64,000 nucleotides of DNA from Tupaia tana (GCA_026018925.1 JAKSZU010000002.1:92948975-93012974), one strand, 5' to 3'. Positions 21,782 through 32,659 are shown, numbered from the stretch's first letter. Notes: generated from the letters alone by a model not told the origin. Program-made: numbers and translations.

Positions 21782-22853
21782 CTAAAGAAAGCCCAACAAG
21801 GGAAAAACAAAGTTTCTTATCCTCACACCTCCTTTCTTCTGTGACCCTCCAATTTCGCAGGTAGTGAGACAGACTCTCCACACGTGCCAACTGCAGTTGC
21901 TGCAACAATACTGCAATACTGCCTGGCTGCTGTACTTGACGACTGCACTGAAATGCTGAAACGACTTAATTCCCATAAACCAATTTTAATGCAGTAACTC
22001 AAGCACTGCTACTACAGGAAGGCCTGTGTTATTATTTCAAGTTATAAACCACAAACAGCACTGAAAGAGTCACAGGGCTTACACTGAGACACGCAGAAGT
22101 TACTGGCAAAAGTACAAGTCTCTAAAGCTTCTCCTTTACAAACGACCTCATCCCGGAGTGAGTAATTTCTTGCTAAGAAGAAAAAAAAAAAAAAACTAGG
22201 ATTTTACCTATTTCTTATTCAAACGTTTGTGCTTGGGCACCTGCCCAAGAGAAAAATCATCCAATCAATTATCACTGGTTGAAATATGCCACCTCAAAAT
22301 AAACTACTAAATGTCCAGGGTAGCAGAACCTGAATAAAAGAAGTCACTAAAGCAGCATTTTCTTTGTGGAAACGAGGGGTTTATGGCTCAACTGCAAAAA
22401 TCTTTAGGAATGAGCGTTTTCCATTATCAGAGAGTTCTCGTAGTTATCAGCCCACGCTGCCTGTCCCTGAACTACACTACAGTCCCACTTCTGCAAGGCC
22501 CAAGTTAAGATATCCTGTTTAGAGTCATGTCTTTGAGACAAAAAAGCACGTTATTTGGGAGCAAAACATGCGAAGTGAAAGGCAGAGGCAACCTAGGCTA
22601 AAAATAAAGTTACTCTCTTAAGAAAGTGACCATGGCCAGAGACACTCAACCTCATGGGTGGAGAATGTTAACTCTCCCGTGGAGGACTGCACTGAAGCAA
22701 CATATGGTTAAGCCGGCAGGCCAGTGAGAGGCTGGGGACTGACGTCCCTGGGCCGTTTCCCACCCGCCGCCACCTCCCCAAGCCCCAGCCCAGGCCTGCA
22801 GAGCGGTCCCGGCCGGCCCGCCATGCGCGCGCCACACGCGCCCTCGCTCCTAC
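21782..22853 (-). other. CD109: CD109 intron 1
   Basis: This is a short 1.07-kb intron between the exon 1 donor and the exon 2 acceptor. It is free of recognisable SINE or L1 insertions, which is notable in a window averaging one SINE per kb. I see nothing else in it beyond a short A-run near 22179-22194. Confidence 0.85.
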
Positions 22854-23310
22854 CCGGGGACCGCGGCCAGCGCGGCTGTGCAAATGCAGAGAAGGTGGGC
22901 GGTGGTCAGGGCCGATGGACCCTGCATCTCGGCCGTGTCTGCCTGGGCGACCGTCTGCTGCCGGGGAATTCGCGGGCTCCGCGGGGTGTGGTCTTCCACC
23001 TCCTCCCTGATTTTTTTCCCCTGACTCGGGAGTTTAGTAATCTGGAATGGGCGCGCCTAAAAGCGGAGTGAGAGATCTAAATAGAGACAGGACTTCGAGG
23101 CTCCACCCCTCCCACCCTTATTACAATGGCGCTTCTAGCTGCTCCGGCAAATATGGCAAATCCACCGGGGTTAGAAAGCGGTCTCTAAACGCGGTCAGCC
23201 CAACCTGGCTCCAGCATCCCTGCTCCCCGCGGAGAACAGAGGGCGCCCACTTCCCCTGCCCACCGGGTTCCTCTGGCTGTTTACACTAGCGCTCTACTGA
23301 ACGATGCCCA
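22640..23310 (-). promoter_or_regulatory. CpG island and likely CD109 promoter
   Basis: This is the only long GC- and CpG-rich stretch in the window, and it surrounds CD109 exon 1. Read on the minus strand upstream of the ATG, it contains a GC-box-like run (gggtgggaggggtgg, near 23100-23120) and an A/T-rich motif (ctatttaga, near 23075-23085) that could act as a TATA- or MEF2-like site. It also has a CArG-like motif (ccatatttgc, near 23148-23160). The real transcription start cannot be read from sequence; about 23040-23100 is an inference. The island contains no SINE or L1, unlike the rest of the window, which fits a constrained promoter. Confidence 0.7.
22854..22927 (-). CDS. CD109: CD109 exon 1, coding part (signal peptide)
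   Basis: CD109 is a GPI-anchored cell-surface glycoprotein of the alpha-2-macroglobulin/complement C3 (thioester) family. It is known as a TGF-beta co-receptor and negative regulator of TGF-beta signalling. Read on the minus strand, the ATG at 22927 opens 24 codons plus two bases. They encode a signal peptide that starts MQGPSALTTAHLLC and ends with the small residues TAALAAVPG. This matches the known CD109 N terminus closely, with a hydrophobic core followed by an Ala-rich cleavage region. The exon ends at 22854 with a GT donor (gtagga) at 22853-22852. The two leftover bases GG plus the first base of exon 2 complete a Gly codon, so the reading frame joins exactly. The exon lies in a CpG island, as expected for a first exon. 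No frame damage is seen. The identification rests on this match and on the in-frame splice to exon 2. Confidence 0.95.
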
Positions 23311-24411
23311 GAGTGAATAAACAGGCCCATCCTTGTGAGGAGAAATTCATAGCAGCTATGTGAAGTGGAAAAAAATCAATCATTGTCCTCCTGACTGTGA
23401 GTCAGATTTTTAGAGAAATGGCAAAGGCACGCAAACACATAAGCCAGAGGGGCTTATATTTTCTGGGTAGTTGTGTAATGTATATGAATGAGGATACAGA
23501 AGAACTTCTACTCCTTAAAACAAAGAAGTGAGGGATAGTGCTTTCCTCTCCAGGAAGATGTTTGGTTTCACAATTTCAAAGAAAGATAAGGGTAAAGAAA
23601 TGAAAATAATTCTGGCACAAGCAAAAGTTAAGTGTTGCTACTTGGAACTGAGAAACAATTAGCTGGGAGAAGACCTTATAGTTTGGGCTGTCACTAAACA
23701 CATTGGCTACAGAGAGTACTCATTAGAACTGTAAAGCTTGAAGCGATAGTCGGAACATCAGGCTGGGCTAGCTCTCCTGTTAGCAGGACCACCGGAATGC
23801 CCAGCAGGCAATGATCAGCGGCTCTCGCTGGTCCTGGCTTGTTTGCTGCTTCTTTCTCCTGCTCTTTGGCACCGCTAGGATCTTCAGATGACTCAGGTTT
23901 CACCATGACTACACCATAAAAGTAGGGAACTGCCCAAAAAACTGCTAGAAAACAGGCACATTTGGTCCCTGACAACTTAAACTTCATAATTCATGGAGAA
24001 GTATCTGATGGTGACATCTTAATATAGGACAAAATGCAAACGGAAAAGAGGTCGGTAAAGGAATGTCATGACAAAGCTGCATGCTAAATAAAGGAGAAAG
24101 TAGCACCTAGACAAACTGTGGTTTTTGGAGTCCAGGAACTTGCTTTCCTCCCTTTCCTGTTCCACCCTTTTCCACGCTGCTCAACAGTTTGCAGAAGTCC
24201 TTGAAGTCCTCTCCTAAGGGCAGCCTATCTTTAGTGGCTGACTTCCTGTGCAGGCAGGTCTAGGGCATGATGGAAAGTGTCTGAGTGGATCCCTGGATGC
24301 AGACCTGTTCCTCACAGACCGTTACAGCTGTTACATAGGTCTAGACTCATCTATGTCGTTCAGACAGAAGGACCAGGGTCAAATGTGGGCTAAGAGCCAA
24401 ACTCTAAATTG
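23311..24411. other. Unassigned upstream sequence
   Basis: No SINE or L1 recognised in the first 1.1 kb beyond the CpG island. It contains the doubtful 97-codon frame at 23694-23987. Confidence 0.45.
23694..23987 (-). CDS. Unidentified 97-codon open frame upstream of CD109 (doubtful)
   Basis: This is an uninterrupted minus-strand frame of 97 codons, about 0.8 kb upstream of the CD109 start codon and on the same strand. It begins MKFKLSGTKCACFLAVFWAV. There is a hydrophobic stretch at about residues 11-30 that could be a signal anchor. A charged middle follows (PESSEDPSGAKEQEKEAANK), then a second hydrophobic patch. I do not recognise the protein. The stretch is not SINE or L1 and is fairly GC-balanced. 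It could be a chance frame, part of an upstream noncoding transcript, or an old retrocopy of an unknown gene. The frame length alone is not strong evidence. Confidence 0.15.
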   Translation of the reverse strand: MKFKLSGTKCACFLAVFWAVPYFYGVVMVKPESSEDPSGAKEQEKEAANKPGPARAADHCLLGIPVVLLTGELAQPDVPTIASSFTVLMSTLCSQCV

Positions 24412-24535
24412 GTGCTTCACTCCCTGAAACGTGCATGAGAATCTCAATAAAATGCAAACACTGATTTGGCAGGTCTGGAGCAGGGACTCCAATTCTGCTT
24501 TTCTTCAGCAATCAGTGAGCCATAGAGCCTGCAGG
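24412..24535 (+). mobile_element. hAT-type miniature relic (MER5/MER20-like)
   Basis: 'gtgcatgagaatctc', 'aaacactgatttggcaggtc' and 'ggactccaattctgctttt' follow the general MER5/MER20 pattern. The exact family is uncertain. Confidence 0.45.
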
Positions 24536-24747
24536 TAGGGGCAGTTGCCAGGTTGCAGAAGTCGCTTTGATGAGCAAAAGTAGTTGGAAAAACAAAGAAA
24601 TCTCATCTCAAGGTTTCACTTCATAAAAGTAGATCAATGAATCTAGGTTCATTCTACAGACAGGTAAAAACAAGAAGGACTCCAGTTGCATTCCAAGACT
24701 TACAGAAAGGTTTAGAACTACCTAGTCATTTTATAAAATTAAATCTG

Positions 24748-25023
24748 GGGACCAGCAGTTAGCATAATGGCTATGTCACTGGACTCCTACGTAGTCGACC
24801 ATGGTTCGAGTCCTGGACCCGGTGGCTTAAAACTCACGCCGGGCGTGTGTGCGTGCATGCCCAAGATCCCAAGAGGAGAATGGAGGAGAAGGGATTGCGG
24901 CATGGCCATCCCCCCTGGGGGGTGATTTCTTGCTTTCTGTCTCTCTGTCTCTCTCTGGCTGACTGGCGAGCGCACGTGCCCTATAGCAAAAACCTCTACA
25001 AAAAAAAAAAAAAAAAAAAAAAC
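24748..25023 (+). mobile_element. SINE, family A, young-looking
   Basis: Head 'gggaccagcagttagcataa', B box 'ggttcgagtcc', many CpGs kept. TSD taaatctg at 24740-24747 and 25024-25031. Confidence 0.95.
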
Positions 25024-25031
25024 TAAATCTG

Positions 25032-25621
25032 TGCAGATTTTAAACTGATGCAACCTCCCTGTTCATACATTCCTTCTCACAATACATATGTATTTAAAAA
25101 CTTACTCATGCAGAAATTTACACACATGAGTTTGCATGGAAATAAGATTATGACATGTATGGTACATAGTAGCTACTCAATAAAAATGTGTTAAGATGAT
25201 TAATGAAAAGTGTTCATCTCAGAATTTTTATTTTTTTTTAGCTAAGAAAAATCGAAAACAAAACAGTGTGAACAACTAACATCAAAAGATTGGGTTAAAT
25301 AAATCTTAGTATAGCCATGCAACAAAATACTATGAAGTAATTAAGAATTATGTTGTTGTATTGGAGACTATTTAATCACCTAGAGACAAATTTTCCAATA
25401 CGTGGTCAGGGAGAAAAAAGTCTTTTTTTATGAAACAAAACTTTCATGTGATTTTGCTTTACAAAAATAAAATATGGTTTTCTGTATATATACATCATAG
25501 ATACATAAATTGAAGAAATATTTCAAGAACACTCACCAAATGTTAATATCTAGGTGGTTACTTGTATCTGCCAAATTTCATATAATGATATATATTATTT
25601 GTCCTTTATGAAGAAACAATT
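25032..25621. other. AT-rich intergenic sequence
   Basis: Nothing recognised with confidence. 25270-25560 has an L1-like A-rich look without diagnostic motifs. Confidence 0.35.
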
Positions 25622-25880
25622 GGGCCAGCCCATAGCACAGTAGTTGGCAGTATGCATTGAGAGATCTCACATGGCCATCCGGTGTTCAAATCCCGGCCCT
25701 GGTCACTAAAAAAAGATGCTAGGTGAATGTACTTGCAGTGCCCAAAATCCCAATGGGAAGGAGAAAAACAGAAGGGAGATTGCAGTATGGCCATGTCCCA
25801 CTGGGGAGTGGTGTATCTCTCTCCTTCCCTCCCTCTTTCTCTGGTGAGCAAATGCACCCTATGGCAATTTTTAAAAACAA
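25622..25880 (+). mobile_element. SINE, family C
   Basis: Head 'gggccagcccatagcacagt', ending 'ccctatggcaattttt'. Confidence 0.8.
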
Positions 25881-26013
25881 GAAATAAATAAAAATTATAT
25901 TGTCTTAGTAAATAGTCTATAAAGAGATATCACAAAAATTCTTTTGAATAAAATTCCTGAATTTTAAATATTGTTGAAAAATATTATATATGTTCCTCCC
26001 ATAAAAGCTGAGT

Positions 26014-26311
26014 GGGGGTTGACCTTGTGGCATAGCAGTTAAGGGCTATGCATCTGGAGACAGATCCCACATAGCAGGCTGACTGCAGTTCAAATCTCAA
26101 CGCTGGTGGCTTGAAAAGTATGCCAGGTAGGGGTGCGCGCGCACGTGCACGCACGTGTGTGTGTATGCCCAAAATCCTGACACAATGGAGAAATAGAGGA
26201 AAGGGGAGTACAGTGTGACCATGCTGCCCTACTGAGGGGTTCTCTTTCTCTTTCTCTCTTTCCCTTTTTCTCTCTCTTTCATACCCTCAGGAAATTAAAG
26301 AAAAAGAAATA
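26014..26311 (+). mobile_element. SINE, family C, with GT/GC-rich stretch
   Basis: Head 'gggggttgaccttgtggcat', 'atcctgacacaatggagaaa', tail 'ccctcaggaaattaaag'. A purine/pyrimidine alternating run lies at 26130-26165 (gcgcgcgcacgtgcac). Confidence 0.75.
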
Positions 26312-26488
26312 TTTTAAATTATTTATTGTTTATTTAATTTTATTTATTATTTTTAAATTTGCATTCACCAGAGACAGACAGACAGAGAGAGAGAAAGTGA
26401 GAAAGCAAGCTACCAGGTCCGGGATTTGAACCTTGGTAGGCCCTGTGGGAGTCCAACACCTCAACCACTATGCCACCTGCTGGCCCCC
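26312..26488 (-). mobile_element. SINE, family B, inserted in the A tail of the preceding SINE
   Basis: Ends 'ccacctgctggcccc'. The tail sequence aagaaaaagaaat flanks both sides (from 26298 and from 26489). Confidence 0.8.
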
Positions 26489-27436
26489 AAGAAAAAGAAA
26501 TTTTAAAAACAGAAAACCACATATTTAGGATTGAAAACCCACACTGTTCCCAGGCTATCCTTATGGTGTGGTTCAATAAGAAAAGCAGAACCATTAGGAG
26601 TTAGATAAGGCCTAAGTAATCATGTGAACTGTTGGAGAAGTCCATGCAGGGCGTTGCCTCTGCAGACTCTGTCAAGCCCAAAGTCACTATACCTTAGCCA
26701 AGGGAGAAAAATTAAATTTAGATGATGAGAACAAGGGAAAATGGAAGGAAAACTGGAACCTATGTGTCTCTCACTACCTCCAACTTTAATGTTATAGGTA
26801 ACAGGAAAAGTACAGATGGAAAAAGTGGGAAATCAAAGAGGGAAGGAGAAGTCAAGAGAGGCTGGAATCCTCCACCAGAGCTGCATGTGCACTTGGCCGA
26901 GAATTCAGAGAGGAGGAGTTCCCGTGACAACTGGAGGAGCTGCAGGCCTGATTGCTGCTCCATGACCACAGGGTGAGTGAGCACATCAGTAGCCACGTGG
27001 GCAAGCGTTTCCACTTGCCTAACACCCTGTGCCAGCCCTCAGAGAGTGAAAAGCACAATTTCTGCCTCACTGTAGGCTTCCCATTTCACACAGAGTGTCT
27101 CTTGTAGCAACAACAACCTAGAAGCACACAGGGAAGGGAATTCTGAGAAATTTAGTTCCATCTTAGGTTAGCTGACATGGTACAAAGCCAGACTCCATGT
27201 TCATCACCTTAACCTGTATACACCCCTTGTAACTATATTTAACTACAAAAGAAAAAAAAGACAATAGAAAAATCAGGCTTTCACCTAAGATGATGTTCTG
27301 CTATCCCTCATACAACTGGAATCACCCTAATCCTCACTCCAAAAGAGGATACAAATTCCCTTATCTGACTCAGCCATAGTTGTTCAAGCTGGCTAATGTT
27401 ACTGCTTAATAGACTGAGGCCACATGACCCTAAAAA
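26489..27436. other. Unassigned sequence, partly repeat-like
   Basis: 26802-26849 (gaaaagtacagatggaaaaa) is similar to 28695-28740, so both belong to an unnamed dispersed repeat. 27120-27160 contains 'gggaattctgagaaattta', a motif common in old LINE/LTR relics. Confidence 0.35.
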
Positions 27437-27522
27437 CTTGGGTGCAGTGACACATGCCTGAAGTCCCAGGTACGTGGGTAGCTAGCTAGGGCAGTAGCTA
27501 ATAACATAGCAAGACCCTGTCT
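27437..27522 (+). mobile_element. 7SL-derived (Alu-monomer-like) SINE relic
   Basis: 'gggtgcagtgacacatgcct', 'gaagtcccaggtacgtggg' and 'aacatagcaagaccctgtct' match the 7SL/Alu right-arm pattern. Confidence 0.7.
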
Positions 27523-27727
27523 TTTTTTTTTTTTTTAAAGAATTACTTATTTTACTTCATTTACTTATTATTATTCTAAATTTGCTATAGGGCACATGCA
27601 CTCACCAGAGGGGGGGGGGGGCGTTTGGAGTGAGAAAGCAAGCCACCACCAGGTCCAGGCCCCCAACCAAAGCATGGTTGGATTAGGGAAGTCTGGCACC
27701 CGAACCACCATGCCACCAGCTGGTGCC
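27523..27727 (-). mobile_element. SINE, family B, inserted at the 3' end of the 7SL-derived copy
   Basis: Inverted copy ending 'ccaccatgccaccagctggt', with an internal G12 run. Imperfect TSD aagaccctgtctt / aagactgtctt around it. Confidence 0.8.
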
Positions 27728-27756
27728 AAGACTGTCTTAAAAAAAAAAAAAAAAAA

Positions 27757-28046
27757 AGTCCCAGACAGCCTTGTAGCACAGTGGTTAGGTTACACACTCT
27801 GCCAAAAGAACCATACCAGATCCTCCATGGCCCTACTGCTATTCAAGTCCCCGTCAAGAGGACTGAAAAACACACTGGCACACATGTGTGCATGCCCAAA
27901 ATCCTAATACGATAGAGAAATAAAGAAGTAATTGCAATGTAACTATGCCCCTTTGGTGGATGCTTTCTACTCTTCCTCTTCCTCTCTGTCACTCTGTATG
28001 TCTCTGATGAGCGCTCAAGCCCTCTGGCAATTTTAAAAAAAAAAAG
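27757..28046 (+). mobile_element. SINE, family C
   Basis: Head 'gtcccagacagccttgtagc', 'atcctaatacgatagag', tail 'ccctctggcaatttt' plus A. Confidence 0.75.
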
Positions 28047-28200
28047 ACATAAAGAAAACATGGGATAAAAAAGGAAGTGTAATAATAATTCATTATTTGG
28101 CTTTTCAGTGAAAATAGTTATATTATTGTCATGCTGATATAAGCATAGCTTTTGATTTATAACTTACAGAGTGAAAATATTGACAAAGAAGATTTTTTAA

Positions 28201-28482
28201 TAGTTTTTTTTCATTTTTATCTGTATTGTTAGAGGGCATGTTCACTCATGGGGCGGGAGAGAGAAAGAGAGCAGGAGGGAGAAAAAGAAAGCATTCCCCC
28301 TTCAATGGGGCATGGTCATGCCGCAATCCTGCCTCCTTCATTTCCTCACCCCATCAGGATTTGGGACATGCAAGCATATGCCTGGCGTGTTTTTCAAGTC
28401 ACCAGAACCAGGATTCAAACCCTGATCAGTCACTTGAGATCCAACTTTCTAGTCGTAGCCCATTGTGCGATGGGCCCTGTCT
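28201..28482 (-). mobile_element. SINE, family C
   Basis: Inverted copy: 'gttagagggcatgttcactc', 'cccatcaggatttgggacat', ends near 'cccattgtgcgatgggccc'. Confidence 0.75.
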
Positions 28483-28967
28483 GACAAAGATTTAATTACA
28501 AAATTTCTAAAACACATTTTTCACATTTCTGATATTACGATCAGTGATGTCTTTTCATTCTAATCAACAATGTAGTTTCTTTCTTGGTAATTCATAAAGT
28601 AAATGATGTATATCTTACAGTTGATGTCTGAGATTTGATGAAATAGTGTATGTTTACAGAATAGAATGTAAGTGATATTAATATCTGTAAGTGAGAAAAG
28701 TACAGGTGAAAAACGTAGGAAATTAAAGAGGGATGGAGAATTAACGGATGACTGAAAAGAAGCTAAGAACCTTCTTACAAAGTAAAAAAATATGTCTACA
28801 GTTTTTTACATCAAGAAATAAGACATAAAGCATATTAAAGGTATAAAGTAGCGTAGGGACATAGGATAAAAAACAAACCAAACTGTTTTTCATACCTCCG
28901 GTCACCAAAATGTTGGCAGGGGGCCCCTTCCACACTAACAAAGCAATCAATTCTCCACCAGATTTTT
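28483..28967. other. Unassigned intergenic sequence
   Basis: Nothing named. It contains the 28695-28740 copy of the unnamed dispersed repeat. Confidence 0.35.
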
Positions 28968-29132
28968 CTAAGGAATTATTTTATTTAATTTTATTCATTA
29001 TTTTTTTTTTTTATTTGACCAGAGAGAGACAGAAAGGGAAAATGAAAAAGCAGGCTGCCAGGTCCAGGACTCAGACTACAGCCAGCCATGTGTGAGTCTA
29101 GCACTTTAACCACCAGACCACCAGCCAGCCCC
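28968..29132 (-). mobile_element. SINE, family B
   Basis: T/A tail, 'tttgaccagagagagacag', head 'gaccaccagccagcccc'. TSD tctccaccagattttt / tctccagcagatttta. Confidence 0.85.
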
Positions 29133-29148
29133 TCTCCAGCAGATTTTA

Positions 29149-29986
29149 CAGCAGATGCCAGATGGGTGTCCTCTAAAATCAATTAGGTTCTGACACTACC
29201 AAGAGAGAGTTTCAGATCCACCAAGAGCCCAGACCCACAAGACTGCCCCCACTTCAGATGCCAGTCACAAAACAGGTTGTGACTTGTCCCCCACGAATCA
29301 GGGTTCTCATGATCCCCTTTCTGAGTTTGGTTAATTTGCTGGAGAGGCTCACTGACTCAGGCAAATATTTTACTTATGTTCCGGTTTGTTAGTTAACAAA
29401 ACAGTAAAGGATATGAATGAATAGCCAGATGAAGAGATATTAATACATAGAATGAAATCTGGAAGAATCCTGAGTTTGGGGTACATGACCCGCTCGTATG
29501 TGGATGCAATTGTCAACTAGAAAGCTCTCAAAATCTTTTGATTCAGGGATTTCTGTAAAGGTTTCATTATGTAGAAATGGTTCATCTCATTTCTAGCTCC
29601 TCACTCCCATCCAGAGAATAGGGAAATGAGGCTGAAGGCTCCATGCTTATAATCTTGACTTGGTCTTTCTGGTAATCAGCCCTCCATCCAGGAGCCCAAG
29701 AGTCACCTCATTAGACTAAAAGATGTTCCTACCACCCAGGAAATACCAAGGGGTTTAGGGCCTCTGTGTCAGATGTTTCTATCACTCAGGAAATTACAAA
29801 GGTTTTAGAAAATCTGTGTTAGGAACCAAGGAAGAGACCAAATATTATTGTAGAACAAAAGATTCTCCTAACACCCTTATTCTCAGGTAGTTACAGGGCT
29901 TTAAAAGCTCTGTGCCAGGGACTGTGGAAGAAACCAGCATGTATATGTCTTATTATTGTTTAAGTAGTCAATTAGAAATTAAAATA
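29149..29986 (+). mobile_element. Probable old endogenous-retroviral LTR relic
   Basis: A long non-SINE stretch contains the recurring phrase 'caggaaataccaaggggttt' … 'ctctgtgtcag', about three times (from about 29737, 29790 and 29890). It resembles the 3' part of ERVL/MLT2-type LTRs. No viral coding sequence is visible. Family assignment is tentative. Confidence 0.4.
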
Positions 29987-30166
29987 TTGGGGGCCCAGCA
30001 GATGGTATGGAGGTTAAGGCACTGGACTTCTACATGGCTGACCATGATTCAAGTCCTGGACCTGACAGCTTACTTTCTCACTTTCTCTCTCTTCCTCTGT
30101 CTCTCTCTGGTCAAATTGAAAAATGATAATATTAAATAAAATTAAATAAATAGTTCTTTTTAAAAA
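29987..30166 (+). mobile_element. SINE, family B
   Basis: Head 'ggggcccagcagatggtatg', tail 'tggtcaaattgaaaaatg'. TSD agaaattaaaata at 29974-29986 and 30167-30179. Confidence 0.9.
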
Positions 30167-30281
30167 AGAAATTAAAATACTGATATTATCATAAATCTCA
30201 CAATAAAAACAAAAAGCTCTTTTTCCAAAAAACAATCCACCAGAGAAGAAGGAACCACAATTAAAATTATTAGAGTCTCAG

Positions 30282-30551
30282 GGGACCAGAATTTGGTGTA
30301 ATGGTTATGTTGCTGGACTCCCACATAGTCAACCGTGGTTCAAGTCCCAGGCTTGGTGGCTTAAAACTCACTCTGGGTATGAGTGCGTGCGTGCCCAAGA
30401 TCCCAAGTGGAGAATGGAAGAGAAGGAATTGTGGTATGGCTATCCCCCTAGGGGGTGATTCTCACTTTCTGTTTCTCTGTCTCTCTTTGTCTCTCCAGCA
30501 AGTGCACACACCCTATAGCAAAAATCTCTCCAAAAAATGAAAATTAAAAAG
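30282..30551 (+). mobile_element. SINE, family A
   Basis: Head 'ggggaccagaatttggtgta', ending 'accctatagcaaaaatctct'. Confidence 0.9.
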
Positions 30552-31194
30552 AATTATTTTAAGTCCCTAATATTCTTGTACATGATTTTAATTATTATAT
30601 TTTGAATAGCCAAATACTGTCTGTAGAAGACACATTAATCTAAGATGGCCTCTACCAATGCTAGGTTAGAAATTGATAGATGTCACACAGTGGAATGATT
30701 TAAAAACAAGTAAGTCTGCAAGCAAAGAAATGATCTTGAAATTACTCCAACAATAAACTTTTCTTTCAGATCACTAGTTAATGAGCCAGCTGAGGCAGCT
30801 TGTATAGCAAGGGTATTTCTCACTCTCTTCATGGGAGCGGCAGACTGGGATAGGCATATTCTCACGGCTGTGACAGGAACACTGAGAGCAAGCTCTGCTG
30901 TTCAGGGTCCCTGCTTGCCTCACATCTGCTGAAAGTCCATTGGCCAAGCAAGTCCCACAGGCAAGGACAAAGTCAAGGGTGGGTGGCGAACTCCATGTTT
31001 TTGTTAGAGGAACTACAAACTGAATTAAGGATCTGAATGGGAGAAAACTGGGACCAATAATTCAGTCTACCACAAAGAGTTATCAAACATTTGCCCAAAG
31101 TCACATTATGTTCATCAGGACATTGTTTCCATGAAGAACAATTAGCCCGAGAGGGACCAGCCACTGGCTGGTACTATATTAAAACTCCTCCTTC
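30552..31194. other. Unassigned intergenic sequence
   Basis: Nothing recognised with confidence. Confidence 0.4.
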
Positions 31195-31437
31195 AGGAAG
31201 AAAGGAAGAAAAGGAAGGAAGAGGAGAGCAGAAGAGAGGAGGGGAGAGGAGAGGAGAGGGAAGGAAGAGGAGGGGAGGGGAGGGAAAGGGAGGGGAGGGG
31301 AGAGAAGGGGTGGAGAAGAGAGGCAAGAAAGAAAGAAAGAACGAGAGAGAGAGAGAGAGAGAGAGAAGAAAGGAAGGCATGAAGGAAGGAAGGAAGGAAG
31401 GAAGGAAGGAAGGAAGGAAGGAAGGAAGGAAGGAAGA
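31195..31437. repeat. 240-bp homopurine tract with (GGAA)n
   Basis: Almost only A and G on the plus strand: mixed ggaa/ggga units, (GA)n near 31345, then 12 perfect ggaa units at 31383-31434. Confidence 0.95.
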
Positions 31438-31672
31438 TCAAATATGTCTAAATTCATGACTGTGTAATAATTTTTTAAATTATTCACTGTTGGAGGATGC
31501 TACACTATGAACTCATTAAAGGGAAAGAATTCAGCTTTATCTTGCCTTTCTTATATGAATTGTATCTGGGTAACCAAATAGTAAATGTAGGAAAAATTCC
31601 CTTTATAAAAGTTTTCTAGATATTAAACATAAACTGAATTCTGGAACTAGAATAGCATCATATCACAGTTCT

Positions 31673-31972
31673 TTTTTTTTCTTTTCTTTTTATAATTTTT
31701 TTCCAGTTGTTTATTTGTTTGTTTATTTGTTTGTTTTGCTATAGGGTGTGTGCACTCAACAGAGACGGAGAGGGAGCCAGAAAGTGAGAGTGAGAAATCA
31801 CCTCCCCGGGATGGCCATGCCATGATTCCCCTCTCTTCCATTCTCTTGTGATTTTGGGCACACATGCACACATGCCTAGCATGATTTTTCAAGCTGCCGG
31901 ATCCAGGACTTGAACCATGCAGTCTGCCATGTGGGATCCAGTCACCTTAACCACTGTGCCACCAGCTGGCCC
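31673..31972 (-). mobile_element. SINE, family A/C, inverted
   Basis: (GTTT)n-type tail, 'ttttgctatagggtgtgtgc', head 'tgtgccaccagctggcccc'. Imperfect TSD catatcacagttct / catattacaactct. Confidence 0.85.
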
Positions 31973-31989
31973 CATATTACAACTCTTCA

Positions 31990-32215
31990 TGAATTAACAG
32001 ATCTATACTAGTGCTGTCTGGCAGAACTTTCTATAATGATGGAAATTTCTATATCTACCCTACTACAGTAGCCATGAGCAACAATTGAGCATTTGAAATG
32101 TATCTAGTGTAACTTAGAGATTGAATTTTAATTGTATATGATTTAAATTAATTTACATTTAAGTAGTCATATATGGCTAATAGCCATGTTTGTACATGTT
32201 AGACTGTACAAACCT
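31990..32215 (+). mobile_element. hAT-type miniature element
   Basis: 'gtgctgtctggcagaacttt', 'tgatggaaatttctatatct' and 'gcatttgaaatgtatctag', ending in 'tatggctaatagcc', is a known nonautonomous mammalian hAT design. An end fragment is at 10378-10460. Confidence 0.6.
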
Positions 32216-32659
32216 AAACAATGATCATTAATAGCTGCTAAAAATCAAAAAAGGAGAGGTCCAGATGCTAAATGTCTCAACACAACACAACATCACCTGA
32301 GAAGTTGTCTTTCCAAAGATTGAGCCTGAATCTGATCAAGGCTCTAGATTCAAATACCAACTTACAATGAAATATAAAGGAACAAATTAAACTCCACACA
32401 AATGTATAACCAAAGACTCACACAGACTCTGAGAAACGCTATCAAACCACTAAATTTTGTTCAATAAATAAATTGCAAGGAAAAATAAAAGGCATCAGTA
32501 AGACTGTAGAATAGGAATTCCCAGGACTCATTCTCTTGCAGAAATACCAGTTTGAACAACCTTCTGTGTATGAGAGTACCTTCACAGGAGCCAAAGGAAT
32601 CTGAGATTATAGCACCTGAGTGGAACACAGAAAAGATGCAAAATTACAGGTGTGAGATT
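32216..32659. other. Unassigned sequence before an old L1
   Basis: 32500-32660 may be L1 5' sequence, containing twice the phrase 'gagattatagcacct' (32604 and 32655). Not classified. Confidence 0.3.

Noticed and set aside
22668-23071. Plus-strand and other-frame open frames in the CpG island
   Set aside because: GC-rich sequence has few stops. The only coding signal matching a known protein is the CD109 exon 1 frame on the minus strand.
31091-31459. Lys/Arg/Glu-rich 122-codon frame
   Set aside because: Translation of the homopurine microsatellite.
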